Shown here one piece after another: positions 27,501 to 37,884 of a stretch of DNA of 64,000 nt. Positions within the stretch are counted from its first letter, which is position 1. Every line of letters starts with the position of its first letter. The translations under genes and the position numbers were made by a program. A model generated the notes under the pieces. That model saw only the letters and a list, made by a program, of their open reading frames with translations. It ran no database searches and was not told where the DNA came from. Source of the DNA: Paraspadella gotoi (lineage: Eukaryota; Chaetognatha); NCBI GenBank assembly GCA_051294375.1, contig CM119269.1, positions 5,467,609 through 5,531,608 of the forward strand, given 5' to 3'.

Positions 27501-27906
27501 AGGCCAGGTAGAGAGGGAACCCCTGTTGGAAGATCTTGGCGACGAACTGCAGCAAGCGATGTCGCTCTTCCAGGGGCCACGCGTTTCTCTCGTCGTCTTC
27601 GCTCTCGTGTCTGCCGTCGTCGTCGTCGCCATCCTCGGCATCCTTCACCGCTTTGACGTCGTCGACGAGGGTTTCGAGAAACTCGATGGCTTTGGCGAGG
27701 ATCCGCTGCACGAGGGAGTTGTATTTCTCGAAATTTGAGGCGGCATTGAAGCAGCAGGTGCAGTAACGCGACGGCCAGGCTGACACCTGTTTGTCCACGG
27801 CGTTGAACTCAATCGGCGTCAAACGCCGAGTCTGAGTGGCGCCGGAAACGCCGAAGCCGGAGTTGAGGACCAACGCCAAATCGGCACAGGCGTCGCAAGC
27901 CGCCAT
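5895..27906 (-). CDS. USP34: Ubiquitin carboxyl-terminal hydrolase 34 (USP34), 22 exons
   Basis: Giant cysteine deubiquitinase (peptidase C19); in vertebrates it acts on Axin in Wnt signalling and in DNA repair. Exons: 25519-27906, 24712-25191, 22184-24188, 21875-22104, 21635-21787, 21364-21546, 21085-21211, 20744-20956, 20565-20669, 20324-20499, 20002-20240, 19666-19913, 19385-19548, 17664-19292, 16834-17046, 16342-16511, 16016-16269, 15678-15922, 14527-14715, 9413-9916, 8844-9309, 5895-8764. They sum to 4,417 codons (4,416 aa; human about 3,546). The Cys box GLTNLGATCYMAS puts the nucleophile near residue 2615; the His box TGTADGGHYYSFIRD puts His near 2891. YTCDKCEKK is half of a zinc ribbon. 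The N-terminus (MAACDACADLALVLN) and KSEKNMADFD also match USP34. The extra length is mostly acidic or Ser/Pro-rich sequence in exons 1-3 and the tail. The start is the only ATG next to the conserved CDACADL. Confidence 0.96.
10544..10965 (+). repeat. Left terminal inverted repeat of the intronic transposon
   Basis: Pairs with 12375-12783. The outer 130 bp are about 90% identical to the reverse complement of the other arm by eye, including CTTTTTCGCCCGAGCCAGGG; the inner part is more diverged. Confidence 0.85.
12375..12783 (-). repeat. Right terminal inverted repeat of the intronic transposon
   Basis: Reverse-complement partner of 10544-10965. It ends GTCGGATTCAAATGTGTCTA and is followed by the target-site-like ATTGCATCT. 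Confidence 0.85.
12905..12933 (+). repeat. (GA)n microsatellite
   Basis: Short GA dinucleotide run in USP34 intron 19, about 120 bp right of the transposon. Confidence 0.95.
13813..13855 (-). ncRNA. Decayed hammerhead-ribozyme-like motif
   Basis: The minus strand reads TAGAAGA, then a stem-loop GACTC/GAATC with one mismatch, then GAAACATGTC-CGTTC. The GAAAC-AT-GTC part is identical to the intact copy at 15590. The first box has two changes from CTGANGA (C and U positions), so it is probably inactive. A (CT)n tract on the same strand (13942-13888) lies just upstream, and an AAAATAAAAGTGTTGTTT tail follows, as in the other copies. Confidence 0.5.
13888..13942 (+). repeat. (GA)n microsatellite (CT on minus strand)
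   Basis: GA tract with one GGAG interruption. On the minus strand it is a CT tract just upstream of the hammerhead-like motif at 13813-13855. Confidence 0.97.
14951..15045 (+). repeat. Dispersed repeat copy 1 (partner at 24384)
   Basis: About 95 bp beginning AGTGATGGAGGCCTTAAACC and ending TATTGGTTGTAC. It is nearly identical to 24384-24477, in another USP34 intron. The tail TATATTGGTTGTACCAATTT recurs inverted at about 58590-58612. Its left end abuts a truncated inverted piece of the hammerhead family (GAAACATG...GCATCTAATAATAATAA on the minus strand). Probably part of a retroelement. Confidence 0.85.
15471..15512 (+). repeat. (CT)n microsatellite
   Basis: A CT dinucleotide run at the end of a 130-bp pyrimidine-rich stretch, 45 bp upstream of the hammerhead motif at 15558. 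Confidence 0.97.
15558..15604 (+). ncRNA. Type I hammerhead ribozyme candidate, complete core
   Basis: Self-cleaving RNA motif. Order on the plus strand: stem I 5' arm ATGCA (15558-15562); CTGATGA (15563-15569); one extra A; stem II GAAC/GTTC (15571-15574 with 15586-15589) closing an 11-nt loop; GAAA (15590-15593); two-pair stem III (A-U, C-G) with an AT loop; cleavage triplet GTC ending at 15599; stem I 3' arm TGCAT (15600-15604), fully complementary to ATGCA. All invariant core bases are present. Very short stem III is a known feature of animal type I hammerheads in newt satellite DNA and Penelope-like elements. An extra A before stem II is known from a viroid hammerhead. It is antisense to USP34, so it would act in an RNA made from the plus strand. 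Confidence 0.72.
16270..16341 (-). other. 72-nt in-frame USP34 intron without stop codon
   Basis: Intron 16 of USP34 is exactly 72 nt and reads through in frame with no stop. Retention would insert 24 aromatic-rich residues between the His box and the WFLFNDAEVKPFD segment of the protease domain. The donor (AG|GTGGAA) is ordinary; the acceptor lies in a CAGCAGCAG-like run and could shift by 3 nt. Confidence 0.6.
24384..24477 (+). repeat. Dispersed repeat copy 2 (partner at 14951)
   Basis: Same sequence as 14951-15045 (GTGATGGAGGCCTTAAACCA ... TATTGGTTGTAC) in the same orientation, inside the USP34 intron between exons 2 and 3. The left flank differs: here there is no ribozyme-like piece. Confidence 0.85.
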
Positions 27907-28259
27907 TGCACCTTTCAAAATCTCGTTACTAGTTATAGTTTAATTATAGTTAGTTTAGAAAACGACACCGCAAAACCATTAACGGTATTGACTGAGCGGC
28001 GCAAAACCCGCTCATTCCCGCTATTCCTGTAGTAGCTGTAAAAAAATATATAAATAATCAATAACAACGAAGCCCGCATTTTTAAAATTATTTTATGTTA
28101 AAATTATTTTTGAATTTAAAATGATCAAAAACTTTTTTTCGGAAACTCCAATCCGAAAATGAAAGTAAATTTAACCCTAATGAAACCAAAAATGCGAGCG
28201 CTATGAAAAACAATGTTAAAATCATAACAGACTAACAGACGAAAAACCCCGCTCATCAA
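27907..28259. other. Intergenic, NUP42 3' end to USP34 5' end
   Basis: A gap of 353 bp between minus-strand genes. It must hold the USP34 promoter or 5' UTR and the NUP42 3' UTR. I see no specific element in it. Confidence 0.5.
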
Positions 28260-30624
28260 TTAAACAAATTCTCTCGGCGGGGGACGCAAGGGGATTTTCA
28301 TAAGGTCGGTAAATTCATCGGCGGCAAATTGTTCTTTTTCCGCTGGCGTCAGTTCGGCGATGTCGGTGTAGGTCGTCGTCTGCGGAAGAAAGGCATCGAA
28401 GCCGTCGAGAATTGGAAAGGGGTTTGGCGTTTTCGAAACCAAAACGGCTGCTGCAGGGAGAACCTTGAAAATACAAAACCTCAAGATTTAGGAAATTAAT
28501 TGTAAGGATAAGTTTAAAATTACATTTTAGTTAACTTTGGACGTTTAAATTTATTAAATTTTTATTTGTTCCGTCCACAATGTACTACTTTAGGTTTAGA
28601 CGAAATAATATTTTCATTCGGTCCACTAATTGATGGGTATATTTGGATATTTCTTCACTCACTGAAGTAGTTGTAACGGAACTCCCTCCCCCCACGGCGG
28701 AGGAGACCGCGAAAGGCGTCGTCGTCGCCCCTGTCGTCGCGGTTTGAAACACCAAGGAACCAAATGTGGCGTTCGTCTGGGTGGCACCGAGAGATTGCGG
28801 CGCCGGCGCGCCAAAAGCGTTGCCGAACGCTGTCTGCGTCGTAGTGGAGGCGCCAAAAAGATTGGGAGTAGCGCCGGATTGTAACGTGGGTTGAGCGGTG
28901 GGCGCCGCTCCAAAAACATTGGCGGTAATAGGTTTGGCCGGAGATCCGAACAAATTAGGAGTGGCGGAATTTGCTGCGCCAAAAATACTAGAAGATCCGG
29001 GGGTGCCAAAAGTGCTGGGCGTGGCCGAACTAATCGTCGTCGAGACCATAGGAGAGCCGAAAACATTGGACGAGTGATTAGCGGCGGCGCTTCCGAAGAC
29101 GTGGGAAGACTTAGAAGTTGCGGCGCCAAAAACCTAGGAAAACGAAATTTCACGTAAGTAAAAGTTTCGGGATAATTCTCTTTAACCATCCAAATGTCTT
29201 ACTCCGCTCCCGAAGACCGGCGCGGCCCCGAAGGAGGACTGGGTGCCGGTTCCATAAGACGCCGGGGGCTGCGATCGCGACGCAGTACCAAACAAGCTGG
29301 GGACGCTGGCAGTAGTAGTAGCTGAGCCGAAGAGGCTCGTCGTTCCTAACGAAGAGCCGGATGCGACTGGGCCACCGAACAAATTAGTTCCGGGGGTCGC
29401 TGCGGCACCAAAAACAGTCGTCGATCCTATCGTAGATGCCGTTGTTGCGCCTAACATAGTCGCCGGCCTAAGGGTCGCTCCAAACGGGTTCGAGGCTGAC
29501 GTCGTGCTGACGGCGAAGACCTAGACAAAGGAGAGGGAGTGGGAAGATTATGACCGTGAATTCTCTCTCTGTTTACCTTTAGGGCTGATTAATACCTAAG
29601 GTCACAATTATGTTTCCTTTATAGCCAAAATATGTATTCGTTTCAGTGTCTAAAAATAATAATAATAATGAAATATAAATCGGTCACTTCAAGGGTAAAA
29701 AGATCTGCAAATGCTACGTAGTACGACTTAATTGTTAATATAGTTAGGAGTCAATCAATATATTACGTTCTTAGTAGTTGCGGCCGCCTGCCCTTGCGCC
29801 TGCGCTCCCAACCGATGAAGAACTTCCGTCTGGATAGACCTCACGCGTTCCAACAGCTGCTGCTTTAACTGTGGATTCGAGTGTCGCAGCGTCTGCAACT
29901 TCGCGCGGACCTCAGTCACTTTGTTCTTCCAGAAAACTTCGTAGTTCGCAATTGACCCTCGCGCTTTTTCTTCGTAAGCTTTCAAGCGCATCTCCTCCGG
30001 AGAAAAGTCATCGAAACTAAACGAAATGTGGTGGAGGATAAAGAAATTGAAACTAACAAAAAAGAATAAATAAAATTCATTGCCATTGAAAATATGTCTA
30101 ATTTTGAAAAGAAAATTTTTTTTGTCTTTTGCACTGTATCTCCATTCTCCATTATGAAGATAATAAACTTTCCTAATTTCATTGTAATCTTGCTAAGTTT
30201 CTTCCCGACTGTTAAAACAATATACCAGTTATTTTTTTAAATTAAATATTTTTTTTATGATTAAAGAAGTAAAAAAAAATAACTATGTATAATGTAGATG
30301 AAAAAAAAGATGAACAAACCCGGGCAAGCAGGGGACGTCTTTAGCGAATCCGAAACAAGAAAAGAGCCACATTCCAGACTTTTCCCAAATTTCCATCTCC
30401 TTAATGATTTCGTCGACGATGGAAGGCGCGTTGCCGTGATTGAGAAAAGGATTGTGGGCCAAGGCGAGCGCCTCCTTGGAGCCTCCCTCGTGTCCGGCCA
30501 AGGAGTTGAAGCGGTTCGTCGAATCGAAAGGAGTGGAGGGTTGAACGCCGGGCCGCGTGTGCTCGTTCCAGCATGAGTTGCCGTAGCGGCAATGTCCTTG
30601 CGCGAAAAACTTGCAGACAGTCAT
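28260..30624 (-). CDS. NUP42: Nucleoporin NUP42 (NUPL2/hCG1), CCCH zinc finger and FG repeats
   Basis: Component of the cytoplasmic face of the nuclear pore that binds GLE1 and helps mRNA export through the DDX19 helicase. Exons: 30320-30624, 29767-30016, 29203-29520, 28663-29133, 28260-28463; 515 aa (human about 423). Residues 4-22 form a CCCH zinc finger (VCKFFAQGHCRYGNSCWNEH, spacing C-x7-C-x5-C-x3-H). A conserved helical region follows (EIIKEMEIWEKSGMWLFS). Exons 3 and 4 encode Ala/Thr/Ser-rich sequence with many FG pairs (NLFG, VFGA, SIFG). The C-terminus LTPAEKEQFAADEF...KIPLRPPP matches the GLE1-binding end of human NUPL2. In exon 4 I used the donor GTGAGT at 28662 rather than read-through to the later stop, because it restores this end. 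The next gene upstream starts 183 bp away. Confidence 0.93.
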
Positions 30625-30807
30625 GGTGGGGACTTTTTTATATCGTTTCAACAGTCATGATTGAGTATCACGTTTCATCTTTAACTTTACTGCTCAAGAC
30701 AATGATTACTTTTAAAGAAATTAAATTTAACCTTTTTTTTTAACGAAACAAAAAGACAGTGCGCGAAAATTAAAAAAAATAAATCTTGAAATCCATTTTG
30801 AACGAGT

Positions 30808-31164
30808 TTACTTGAGTTCCTTCACCGCCAAGCCTAAAAAAATAATAAATAAAAAAATATTTATAACTCGGGCTTTAAACTTAATGGGAACTTTTCTCAT
30901 AAAAATATTAAAAAACCTGGAGGAAGAGACTGCTTCAGCTTCTCCGCCTTTTCGCGATCCTGGACAACTAGGGTGTAGAGATAGCGACTGCATCTCACCT
31001 TTAGAAAAAAAAATAATATCAGATTCAAATGATTTTTTTTTTACCTCAGTCAGACTTACCTTGAACTTAGTGTTAGACCGGTTCTTCTTGATCTTGACGG
31101 ACTTCGCGTCCTTTCTTCTCGCCGTCAACAGAAAGTCCTTAATTTCCTGAATTTGCTTCGGCAT
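30808..31164 (-). CDS. RPL38: 60S ribosomal protein L38 (eL38)
   Basis: Large-subunit ribosomal protein, 70 aa as in human. Exons: 31060-31164, 30917-30998, 30808-30833; the last exon is only 26 nt and encodes the invariant end GLAVKELK. Exon 1 encodes [20 protein letters not shown] and nearly all of the conserved basic segment; exon 2 begins [12 protein letters not shown]. The in-frame leucine-rich stretch upstream of the ATG is not part of the protein; the start is fixed by homology. A TTTTCCCAG acceptor-like site lies 8 nt upstream of the ATG, so the 5' UTR may be cis- or trans-spliced there. Confidence 0.97.
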   Translation of the reverse strand: MPKQIQEIKDFLLTARRKDAKSVKIKKNRSNTKFKVSLTEVKKKSFESDIIFFSKGEMQSLSLHPSCPGSRKGGEAEAVSSSRFFNIFMRKVPIKFKARVINIFLFIIFLGLAVKELK

Positions 31165-31372
31165 CTTCGGCACTGGGAAAATTACTTTCGCTTTTTTCAA
31201 AAGAAAATCTGGGAGACAAGAGACGTTAAATTGGAATTAAAAGTTAAATAAATTTGATTTCGGTCTGGTTTTTAAAACATAATAGAAGAATACAGTTATT
31301 AAAAAAGGGGGCCTGATTAGTTCTAAAAGAAGAAAAAAAAATGAGAATAAAATCCCAATAAAATATCTCCAA

Positions 31373-33856
31373 TCATCCCCACTTGACTTGACTCCCCCCT
31401 AAATAAGCGTTGGGCGTGTTGGCGTTTCCGGTCACGTGACCGTAATTAGTTTTGAGTAGCGACTGTACTCCGGCCCGGTCGCCCTCCAACAAGTTCAGAT
31501 AAAACCAGGCCTGCATCAGAGGAGCGGGAGAGTTGGGCCCAAATAGCTCGTCGGCCTTGTCTAGGTTGTGTCTCGCCTTGTCCCCTTCCCCTCGAATCAT
31601 ATGCGCGACGGCAAGGTTGAGATGGACCACGCCCTTGGCGGTTCCCACATCGTTCGGCCACCAATTCCTATTGCTGCCCGAGGAGTCCTTGCGCGCCTCG
31701 ACTCCGTCTTCCGCGTCCGCGTTGGCTCCGGACGGAGAATTGGACGCTGGGCTGGAGGCGTTGGAGGAGCGAGCGACGGCGCCGTCAGTATTAGCTACCG
31801 TCACGTCGTCCACAAGGTCAGGGTTTAACAGCTGCACGGCGTCAGAGATGTTGTCCAAATTAAGCTGAGCCTCCGACATGTAAAGCCGCCCGAGAAACTT
31901 GTGTGCCCCAGAGAGTTTGGGTTGTGCAAGAAGGGCCTTGGCGTGGCGAAGAGCCATTACGCTGTCGTCGAGGACTAGGGCCACGTAGGCGGAGGCGGCA
32001 AGGATGGAACACCGCAACGACTGGATCTCCGACTGGGAGCGGATGGGGTTGCTCGGGGCCACGGGACAGAAGTGAGGTCCCTCGGTTCGGTAGGGGACGG
32101 CGTTGGAATCGGGTGCCTTTTGCGACTCGTCGCCCGACGCAGCTGACGACGATGTCGGAGTCGATTGGGCGGGCTCGTCGAGCGGAAGGAGGAGAAGGGC
32201 GTTCCGGAGGCAAAGAGCGGCGAACTCGAGCGTGGCGTTCGGAATCGCAGACGTTTTTAGGTCAGATGCGGATCCGTGATAGTAGTTGACAAAAAGGCCT
32301 CGCCCGAAGACGACCTTGCGGTGAAGACCCGAACCGACGCAACCCTCAACCACTTTGAGCTTCTCCGAGATTTCACAGGCCGCCTCGTTGCTCGTTCTGT
32401 GCGTTATCGGAAAATAGGTGTTGAGATTCAAAACGAGGAAAAAGATTAACTAAGAATAGGGAAAAAAAATAATTAGAAAAAATCAAAATATAAATAAACT
32501 GACGCACCTCGACGCCATGACGCACGCCTCGGCAAGCCGCAGCCAGAGTCTAGGGTTAAGGTGAAAGACTTGGACCACCTCCACCAAGCAATCGAAGGCC
32601 CCCGAGGGATTTCCGCTTTGCAGCAGTTGAACGCCGAGGTTGTAGAGGATCTCGTGCCGGTGGGAGAGGCCGAGGCAATAGACGGGGATTCCGTCGAAGG
32701 AGGTGGGCGGCGAAGCGCCCTTGGCCGAGGCCGCCATGTTCTTGCGCACCTCGTTGACCGCCTTCCGGTCCTCGTCGAGAGCCTTGCGAAAATAGTGCGC
32801 GGCTAAAGCGTGCTTCTCCATTCCGTGGTGCACGCAGCCCAGAGCCGTAAAGTACATGGATGAGAGAGATTCGCCGCAACTTATGGCCTTAGGCAAAGGG
32901 GCTCGGCCTTCCGAAGTGGAAACTCCGCCGCTGCCGATGACGCCGGTGGTCAACGCCGTGTTGAGGACCTTGAGAGCTTTACGCGGATTGTGCGCAGAAT
33001 AGGCAAAATAAGCTTTGAGATAGACGGCGGCCTGGGCGTTGGGACAGCTCGTCATCAAAACCTTCATCTCTCGCTTGCAGGGCTTCATAGAATGAAGCAT
33101 GATGAAGCCTCGCGCTTTATAGAGACTCAGTCGCGCTTTCCAAGTGTCCTCGTCAACGTCGGGCTTTTCGCTTTTCTCCTGCTGAGCCGCACCTCCGCCG
33201 CTCTTGGAGCCATTATTTCCGCCGGAACCGGCGCCGCTTCCGCCGCCCAAGATGAGTTTCTCGGCGACGGCGAGGAGGTTGAGCGCTTTCTCCGGTTGAA
33301 AGGTGCGGAGGTAGAGTTCGACCATGAGGAAGGCGAACTTCCGGGTGAGATTGTCCTCCATCGGCAGAATGAACTGGAGAAGTTTCTCGCCGATATCGAG
33401 GGCTGTTTGAAATTGGCACATGTGATAGTGAAGCAGGGTTTTGTTGTAGTAGTGCACACAGTGATCTAGATCTTCCAAGGCTTCTGGCTCGTCGATATTC
33501 TCACCGATCTAAAAAAATTTCGGGAAAGAGAGAGCGCAACGTTAGAAGTTCATCGAACACTTTCCAGTAGCCAACCCTTCAATCCTTACCGCGTTGAGAC
33601 TGCTCAAGTAAGTCTCGGTAAACTTGAGTCCGGTCCCATAGTAATCGGCCACGGTCTTGTTCTGCTTAACTTTGCTGTCGTTGGGTCTGAGTTGCGAGAG
33701 GCGACTTAGAGAAGACGACGAGTCTTTGAACTTTGCCGCCTCGAAGTCTTTGGCGGCTTTGGAGGCGAGATCCTTCTCCTCCTCGCTGATGGTGGATGAG
33801 AGGAGGTGTATCTCGAAGCCCGACTCCATACCCGCTCCCTCTTTCGAATCCGACAT
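31373..33856 (-). CDS. CNOT10: CCR4-NOT transcription complex subunit 10 (CNOT10)
   Basis: TPR-repeat subunit that binds CNOT11 and the CNOT1 N-terminus in the CCR4-NOT deadenylase complex (cytoplasmic mRNA decay). Exons: 33590-33856, 32508-33508, 31373-32396; 763 aa (human 744). Recognised by the N-terminal helix pair (KDLASKAAKDFEAAKFKD), the TPR stretch HYYNKTLLHYHMCQFQTALD with EKLLQFILPMEDN, and the later ALGCVHHGMEKHALAAHYFR and GVQLLQSGNPSGAFDCLVEV. Low-complexity Gly/Ser inserts occur in the middle (GGGSGAGSGG) and near residue 600. The ATG at 33856 is the first in a frame continuous with the conserved helices. It lies 466 bp from the RPL41 pair upstream. Confidence 0.94.
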
Positions 33857-34322
33857 GATAATTCTTTTTTTTTTTTCTTAATGGGACTAATGCGTCTGAA
33901 GTAATGTTTTTATTGCTTCACAAAATGTTTAAGATACGGATCGGAACGCACGAAACACCAATCTACAATATTTTCATAGGTAATTTCAATTTATAATGGA
34001 AAAACTTTACTTATTAGAAAGAAAAAACTTAAATGAAATAAGAATATTTTTAATGATTCGAGAAGAAATTCTTCCTGGACGTTGACAAATGTTCTGGGCG
34101 AATCCACTTCCAAAATGAGATAGCGAGACCACCATCATTTGAGATTGAGGCGAAAACTATCACGATGTTCTTCCACTGTTAAATAAGAATTTGCAAACTT
34201 AAATTCTCCATCAAAATTATAGTAGTCTCGTAGACTAAAAAAAATTTAAATCATTTTGATAAAAACGACTGAAAACCTGGGAAATTTGGATGACGACGCC
34301 CGACAAAGGTCCATCGCTGGAT
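33857..34322. other. Intergenic, RPL41 copy A 3' side to CNOT10 5' side
   Basis: A stretch of 466 bp with no coding frame. It includes a mixed-composition patch at about 34075-34160 that stands out from the AT-rich surroundings and could be the 3' UTR of RPL41 copy A. I found no clear snoRNA boxes. Confidence 0.45.
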
Positions 34323-34400
34323 TCACTTGGATCTTTCTCTCATCTTTCTGCGTTTCCTTTTTAAGCGCCTGACACGCTTCTTATGCCACTTGGCCCGCAT
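34323..34400 (-). CDS. RPL41: 60S ribosomal protein L41 (eL41), copy A, 25 aa
   Basis: The smallest eukaryotic ribosomal protein, a single basic helix at the subunit interface. The minus strand from 34400 encodes [20 protein letters not shown] followed by RERSK and TGA. It differs from human RPL41 (25 aa, [20 protein letters not shown]...) at only three positions. The coding sequence is one exon and too short for routine gene callers. A second copy with an identical protein lies 316 bp upstream (34717-34794). Confidence 0.95.
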   Translation of the reverse strand: [25 protein letters not shown]

Positions 34401-34716
34401 ATTTTAAGTCAAGAAAAATCTGTCTGGAAGAAAGTCAATGAATACAATCGACAACAATCAATGTAATAGATGAACCATACAGATGAGTTCCATGTATTCA
34501 GCGTTCACATCAATAAGAAATGTATCTTCTGTGATCTGTTGAAAATCCAATATAAGAATATCAAGTCCCGTAATCTCTTTCTCGTTCCAGCTGCCAAAAA
34601 AAAAAGCAATTTATTCAATCTCATGGTCACTGCCATTTAATTGATTGTGGTATTTTGTAGACACTTACGTTAATGATCATTTTGGTTAAAATCCTCGTTC
34701 GATTTTGAGAATTCGA
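34401..34716. other. Spacer between the two RPL41 genes
   Basis: A spacer of 316 bp, AT-rich, which must contain the 3' UTR of copy B and the promoter or 5' UTR of copy A. No other feature is seen. Confidence 0.5.
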
Positions 34717-34794
34717 TTACTTAGATCGCTCTCTCATCTTTCTTCTTTTTCGTTTGAGACGCCGGACGCGCTTCTTGTGCCATTTAGCTCTCAT
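34717..34794 (-). CDS. RPL41: 60S ribosomal protein L41 (eL41), copy B, 25 aa
   Basis: Same 25-residue protein as copy A, ending in TAA. The two genes differ at many synonymous sites (for example ATGCGGGCCAAG versus ATGAGAGCTAAA at the start), so the duplication is old and the protein is held by purifying selection. The coding region is intronless. It starts 152 bp downstream of the APEH stop codon on the same strand. Confidence 0.95.
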   Translation of the reverse strand: [25 protein letters not shown]

Positions 34795-34946
34795 GATTGT
34801 CTTTAGTTTGCTATTGACTATCAGTCAACAATATTCTGATCAAAACAAAAAAAATTAAATCACATTAAAAAAAATAATATTCCTATCACAGATTCAATAC
34901 CAAATACGAATTAAAAAGTAAAAAAGTTCATAAAATAATAAGACCA

Positions 34947-37372
34947 TTAGTCAAACGAGAGCCCCAAATGCAAAAAGAACCAATTGGCAATCAAAACGAA
35001 ACATTCCGCCTCCGTTTCGACTTTGTTGAGAGGATGACAATCCTCGGGAAAAGTCTTTAAGTCCACGGTTACCCCTCTCGCCTTAAGCGCCTTGTATAAC
35101 TGAATTCCCTGCGAAGGAGGAACCCTTAGGTCCTTCAGGCCGACAAGAATCAGGACGGGATTCTTGACCTTGTCAATGTGGAAGACCGGAGATCTCTCCA
35201 GTAGCTCGGCGTAGTCCTGGACGCTCGGAATGGCTCCGGGTCGGTAAGTAGAAGAACCCTTTCGTGACCCTTCTACGAACGCCCAATCGGGAATGTCGGT
35301 GAGGCTAAACATTGCAGCAATATTAACAACAGGGTTCCGACAAACGGCGGCGCGATAAAAATCCGGGAACTGGCTGATCAGATGGGCCGCTAAGAATCCA
35401 CCGTGGGAACCGCCAAAAACGACGACGCGCTCCGGATCCAGGACTAAATCTCCTGAGGCCGCATCTTCTTCTAACGCCTTCTGCGCCGCTGCGTGAACGT
35501 CCTTTACGTCCATGTCCCCTACCCTGCCAGGCAGAGCATCGATCGATGCTTGACCCTGACCCGCAGACCCTCGGTAATTCACTTTAAGAACGGCGAATCC
35601 CAGACGCAGCCATCCGGAGACGTAAGTCTGATATTCGTCGGGGAAAGCAGTATGCGGACCACCGTGGGGACAAACGATCATCGGCCGTTTTCCGGCTCCG
35701 GATGTCGGAAGATGAAGAATGGCGGTAAAATTGATCTTCGGTCCGCCGACGGGATCGAGAAAGAGAATTCGCGTGGATCCCGAGAATTCCGAAGGTAGGA
35801 AAAGACTAAAGATTGAAACCTTTTCTTCGCCGCGACGCAGGACGAGGGACGGTGGGTGATTCACGTCAGAATCTGTGAAGACGATGACGTCGCCGAGGAC
35901 GCCCAAAATGGAATGACTACGAGACGTGAGGCCACCGTCTACCACAGCGCAAGAGCCACTCTTAAAAACGTCGACGTAAAAGGCCCTGCGGTGACAATCG
36001 GCGAGGGAGTTGAACCAAATCTTTCCATCGTCGCTCCAGCAATAACGAGGAAGAGACTGAGCGAAAATTCCCGGAAACGATTCTCGATCCCGATTCCATT
36101 CGTGCACGACTTCGACGAGGGTTTCTGGTTCACTGAAATTCTCATCCTCGAAAGTCATGATTCTGAGTCGGGCGCACTGCCAGTGCGGACCACCGACCGG
36201 ATTTTCTAAAAAGGCAAGATGTCGGCCGCAAGGGGAAAAAGTCGGCGATTGAAGAGAGAAGCCAAGCGGGCCCACTTTTTTCGACTTGGGAACATCCTTG
36301 TCACTCTCTTAAAGAGAAATAAATTAAATTTCATAAGTCTTGCAAAAAAAACAACAAAAAAACAAAAAAAAAAATTAACTGACCAGCGCGAAGAAAATCG
36401 CCCAAGTTGACGAGGAAAAGATTGGAAGGTCGTATCGGGCAATACATAAGGCCAAGCTTCTCTTTTGAATGATCGAAACCTACAAAGACGATAGACAACG
36501 AGCCAAGCTTCGTCGCCCAAACTGCTTGAGCCGGTGAAACTCCTTCATCGGCGACGCCTTCCAGGACTCGAACCACGCCAGTTTCTATGGCGAGAACGCA
36601 GACGACTGGGCGGGCTTTTCCGACGAGTTGTTCGCCCCAATCTTCGACGAAATCGAACTGCGCGCCTCGGACGGGAACTTCTTTAGTGCCATCGCCCCTC
36701 TTTTCGCTCTCCATTTTGCCGAAAGGATCGAAGAACGAGGCGGTCTTTGGTTTCTTCCTTTCCGCGATGTAGAGAAGAAACTTCTCGCAAGGGGAAAACT
36801 GAATAGAAGTCGACAACGTATGTAAATAATAAATTGGTCATAATTATAAAAATACATCCAAATAAGCCAAATCTAAAAAGAAAATAAAGGGACTCGAATT
36901 AACAGCCTTCTCTAACCTCGAATGATCCAAACCATCCGTCGTTCCCGTACACTTTTCCATGCTTCTCCTGTGCGGCGACATTGACGGTTGCCACTCGCTT
37001 TTCCCTGTCCCAAACTTCGATCCATTGTTTTTCTTCCTTCTCCTTCTCGTCCAAGGATTGACGAAGCACAGCGAGGAGGCGACCTGACGTGGAGTGAACA
37101 CGCCACGCCTCCGAGGTCGCATCGACGGGAAATCCGATTTCGGCCGCGAGGAGGCTGCCATCCCCAGCCGAGTGGAGAACATGTTTGGTCACGAACTTTG
37201 TGATTACCTTACGTTCGAGATCGCGCTGTATCCAGACGGTTTCCAGTTCGAGAGCAAGGGGAATCGAGGAAGGGCGGACGAAGACATTCGCGGGGGTTGG
37301 AAATCCCGCCAGATGGCGAAAAGTCTCTACTATCCTTTTCGTCGTTAGCGACATTGTTTCGGAAGCGGACAT
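34947..37372 (-). CDS. APEH: Acylamino-acid-releasing enzyme (acylpeptide hydrolase, APEH)
   Basis: Cytosolic serine exopeptidase of the prolyl oligopeptidase family (S9) that removes N-acylated residues from blocked peptides. Exons: 36917-37372, 36384-36798, 34947-36307; 743 aa (human 732). The N-terminal part is the beta-propeller ([27 protein letters not shown]). The C-terminal alpha/beta-hydrolase part has [19 protein letters not shown] and the nucleophile elbow VFGGSHGGF (Ser near 591), then [12 protein letters not shown] (Asp near 683) and [11 protein letters not shown] (His near 715). This is the same order and nearly the same numbering as human Ser587/Asp675/His707. Exon 2 begins at TTCAG|TTTTCC, which joins GSFE to FSPCEK in phase. 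Confidence 0.95.
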
Positions 37373-37884
37373 GGCGCGATGAAGCTTTCAAGCCGAGCAA
37401 ATTCACCTGCGGAAAATAAGTTTTGGTGGGAGGGCATTCGAATGGAACATAAATATAAATTTTTCTTAAAGGTGTAAATGTAATAAATGAAAATTCGAAT
37501 ACAAAACAGGATAAACGAGTATAACAACAAATATTTCTACGTCGACGACTTTCGTTTCACTACAGAGTACCGTTGGACATAAGTTAATTAACGTATGGCA
37601 CGATAAAATAAACAGCAGAACTAAGTGGAATAATAGTTTCGCGTAAAAAATATAATCGAACAAAAGCCACAAGGACGAGGAGCCAGAGCAGTCTAAATAT
37701 GCAATGTAATACGGAATCGTTTAACACAGGTCGCTACGCTAAAAAGGCACATGGAATCCTGGAAAGTTTCGCAAATTAAAGAATTAATGAATGCTACCGA
37801 TGTAACCTTGTTCCTGCATGCACAAATAACTTTCTATCACAATTTCCCCTTTTTTTTTCAATTAAGATGTAAGAAAGAACGGAA
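37373..37884. other. Intergenic, PINCH 3' side to APEH 5' side
   Basis: A gap of 512 bp between minus-strand genes, AT-rich. Short open frames here are not conserved-looking and I leave them out. Confidence 0.5.

Noticed and set aside
26845-27738. 297-codon plus-strand open frame
   Set aside because: Antisense shadow of USP34 exon 1, caused by strong codon bias of the real gene.
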